The notes under the pieces are model-generated. The model searched no databases. It had not been told where the DNA came from and was given only the letters and a program-made list of their open reading frames with translations. Shown in pieces: positions 43,796 through 44,669 of a DNA stretch of 44,669 nucleotides (positions are counted from its first letter, which is position 1; each line of letters starts with the position of its first letter). The DNA comes from an uncultured Lachnospiraceae bacterium (GTDB lineage Bacteria; Bacillota; Clostridia; Lachnospirales; Lachnospiraceae), in contig CADATP010000010.1 of assembly GCA_902790935.1 (NCBI GenBank), forward strand, positions 1 to 44,669. The letters are read 5' to 3'. The translations under genes were made by a program, and so were the position numbers.

Positions 43796-44669
43796 CTACC
43801 TGTTTTCATCTATACCCCCATCTGCTTCTTCTGCGGATTTCAGGAACTCCTCCACCTCTCGGAACTTCAGGAAATGCTCTGGTTTCGTCTCCAGCAGATT
43901 GTAAGAGAGACCCTTGCGCTTCAGGAACATATAGTGCGCAATGGTCTTGTCAACCGTGCTATATACCTTAGCGGCAAACTCCCTGAGGTCAGTAATACTT
44001 GCCAGTGATGCGTAGGCGCTCTCTATCTTGTCATTTTTCAGCTGCAGATAGCGCTGCACCATATCAAAGATCTTCTGCAGGCGCTCATGGCAGGACATTG
44101 GCATCTTCGCCAGCAGGTCATCAAACGTGCCGCGTGCGATGGCCTTGATAACCGCGTCAGGTGAAGCATAACGGCTCAGGACGGCATGCAGATCAAGGTA
44201 ATCGGTGCATTTCAGTTTGTACATGGACGTACCTGCAGCCGTATGCAGATAGAGCACCCATCCTTCCTTTTGATTAGCGGGTATACGCTCGCGCTGCTGC
44301 AGGCATTCATCAAGGCTGTTCCCTTCAAAGGCCGTAATGGGTACGTCGTATTGCTTGGCATACTCCTCCAGTTCACGATAAGGGGCCAGCCGCCCGGTGA
44401 GTATATCCCGTGCGCCGATCAGGTAGATATCCTGCTCCTGCTCTGTATATTCCACTACGTGCTTGTCGTTCCACGAGATGTACTCAAAGATGAAGGTCAT
44501 ATCCGGATGCTCCCGCAGCATGCGTTGATGGCCTGCTGTCATCCAGCCCTCCGCTTCCTGCAGGCGGAAGGAAATGCTCTTGTCAATGCAGCCCGTGCCC
44601 GCAAGGAAAATCTGTCCGTCATACCAGCGTACCGATACCATGGACCCGTCCAGCTTGTTGGTGATTTCC
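43796..44669 (-). CDS. T4 Rnl1-family RNA ligase (5' end outside window)
   Basis: The open frame continues past the right edge: codons upstream of the first internal ATG (44641) read EITNKLDGS, which is nucleotidyltransferase motif I with the AMP-accepting lysine (44654-44656). The internal ATG is therefore not the true start. Motif III/IIIa reads FEYISWNDKHVVEY and IYLIGARDILTGRL, motif IV EGWVLYL (44266 on), and motif V KLKCTDYLDLH. After motif V, about 130 helical residues match the Rnl1 C-terminal domain. Such ligases join RNA 3'-OH and 5'-phosphate ends using ATP; phage T4 Rnl1 repairs cut tRNA. It is 67 bp upstream of the Argonaute gene in the same direction. GC is about 55% by hand count of three lines, above the neighbouring chromosome. 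Its N-terminal part is not visible. Confidence 0.9.
   Translation of the reverse strand, partial: EITNKLDGSMVSVRWYDGQIFLAGTGCIDKSISFRLQEAEGWMTAGHQRMLREHPDMTFIFEYISWNDKHVVEYTEQEQDIYLIGARDILTGRLAPYRELEEYAKQYDVPITAFEGNSLDECLQQRERIPANQKEGWVLYLHTAAGTSMYKLKCTDYLDLHAVLSRYASPDAVIKAIARGTFDDLLAKMPMSCHERLQKIFDMVQRYLQLKNDKIESAYASLASITDLREFAAKVYSTVDKTIAHYMFLKRKGLSYNLLETKPEHFLKFREVEEFLKSAEEADGGIDENR

Noticed and set aside
41282-44669. CRISPR array or Cas genes accompanying the Argonaute
   Set aside because: No regularly spaced repeats and no Cas1/Cas2-like proteins are visible; the neighbours are an RNA ligase and a DUF3990 pair.
1-44669. tRNA, rRNA or insertion sequence
   Set aside because: No cloverleaf, rRNA segment, transposase or terminal inverted repeats were recognised on either strand by reading.

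Overview
The window is dense, low-to-mid GC bacterial chromosome, almost all transcribed from the minus strand. The gene families point to an anaerobic Clostridia member, most likely Lachnospiraceae (Butyrivibrio-like; the genus cannot be settled here). Supporting this are the CdaA-CdaR-GlmM operon, a ComFC-YvyF pair, a PPi-type phosphofructokinase, DUF6077- and DUF6056-like membrane proteins, a DUF1703-type AAA protein, AGA/AGG-rich codon use and a sigma-D (sigma-28) motility promoter. No tRNA, rRNA, CRISPR array or insertion sequence was recognised, and no gene-free stretch exceeds 300 bases.

Region 1 (1-21618) is a cell-surface polysaccharide locus. It holds a polyprenyl-phosphate glycosylphosphotransferase (17154-18659), two GT4 and five GT2 glycosyltransferases, several large GT-C-like or unknown membrane proteins, two separate MBOAT plus SGNH/DltD-like O-acylation pairs (1799-4723 and 10907-13550), and a two-SGNH-module protein on the opposite strand (4880-7021). 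The likely product is an O-acylated capsule, exopolysaccharide or teichoic-acid-like glycan.

Region 2 (21686-37862) is housekeeping: ptsH, glmM, cdaR and cdaA (c-di-AMP synthesis coupled to cell-wall precursor supply), two unknown membrane proteins, yvyF-like, comFC, recD2, a DUF2161 nuclease-like gene, a membrane protein, a CDF metal transporter, a PPi-type pfk, a coiled-coil protein behind a sigma-D promoter, larB and two small membrane proteins.

Region 3 (37990-44669) is an accessory, defence-like block. In transcription order (right to left) it holds a T4 Rnl1-family RNA ligase cut by the window edge, a full-length long-A prokaryotic Argonaute with an intact DEDD tetrad, a DUF3990 ADP-ribosyltransferase-like protein, an HTH protein (toxin-antitoxin-like pair), and an HTH-AAA-PD(D/E)XK protein with a palindromic operator cluster upstream. 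The ligase-Argonaute pair, 67 bp apart and co-directional, is the most interesting signal: a putative guided nuclease coupled to an RNA-sealing enzyme. I do not recall a characterised system of this composition. The ligase and the 5' half of the DUF3990 gene have higher GC than the flanking genes, which suggests recent acquisition.
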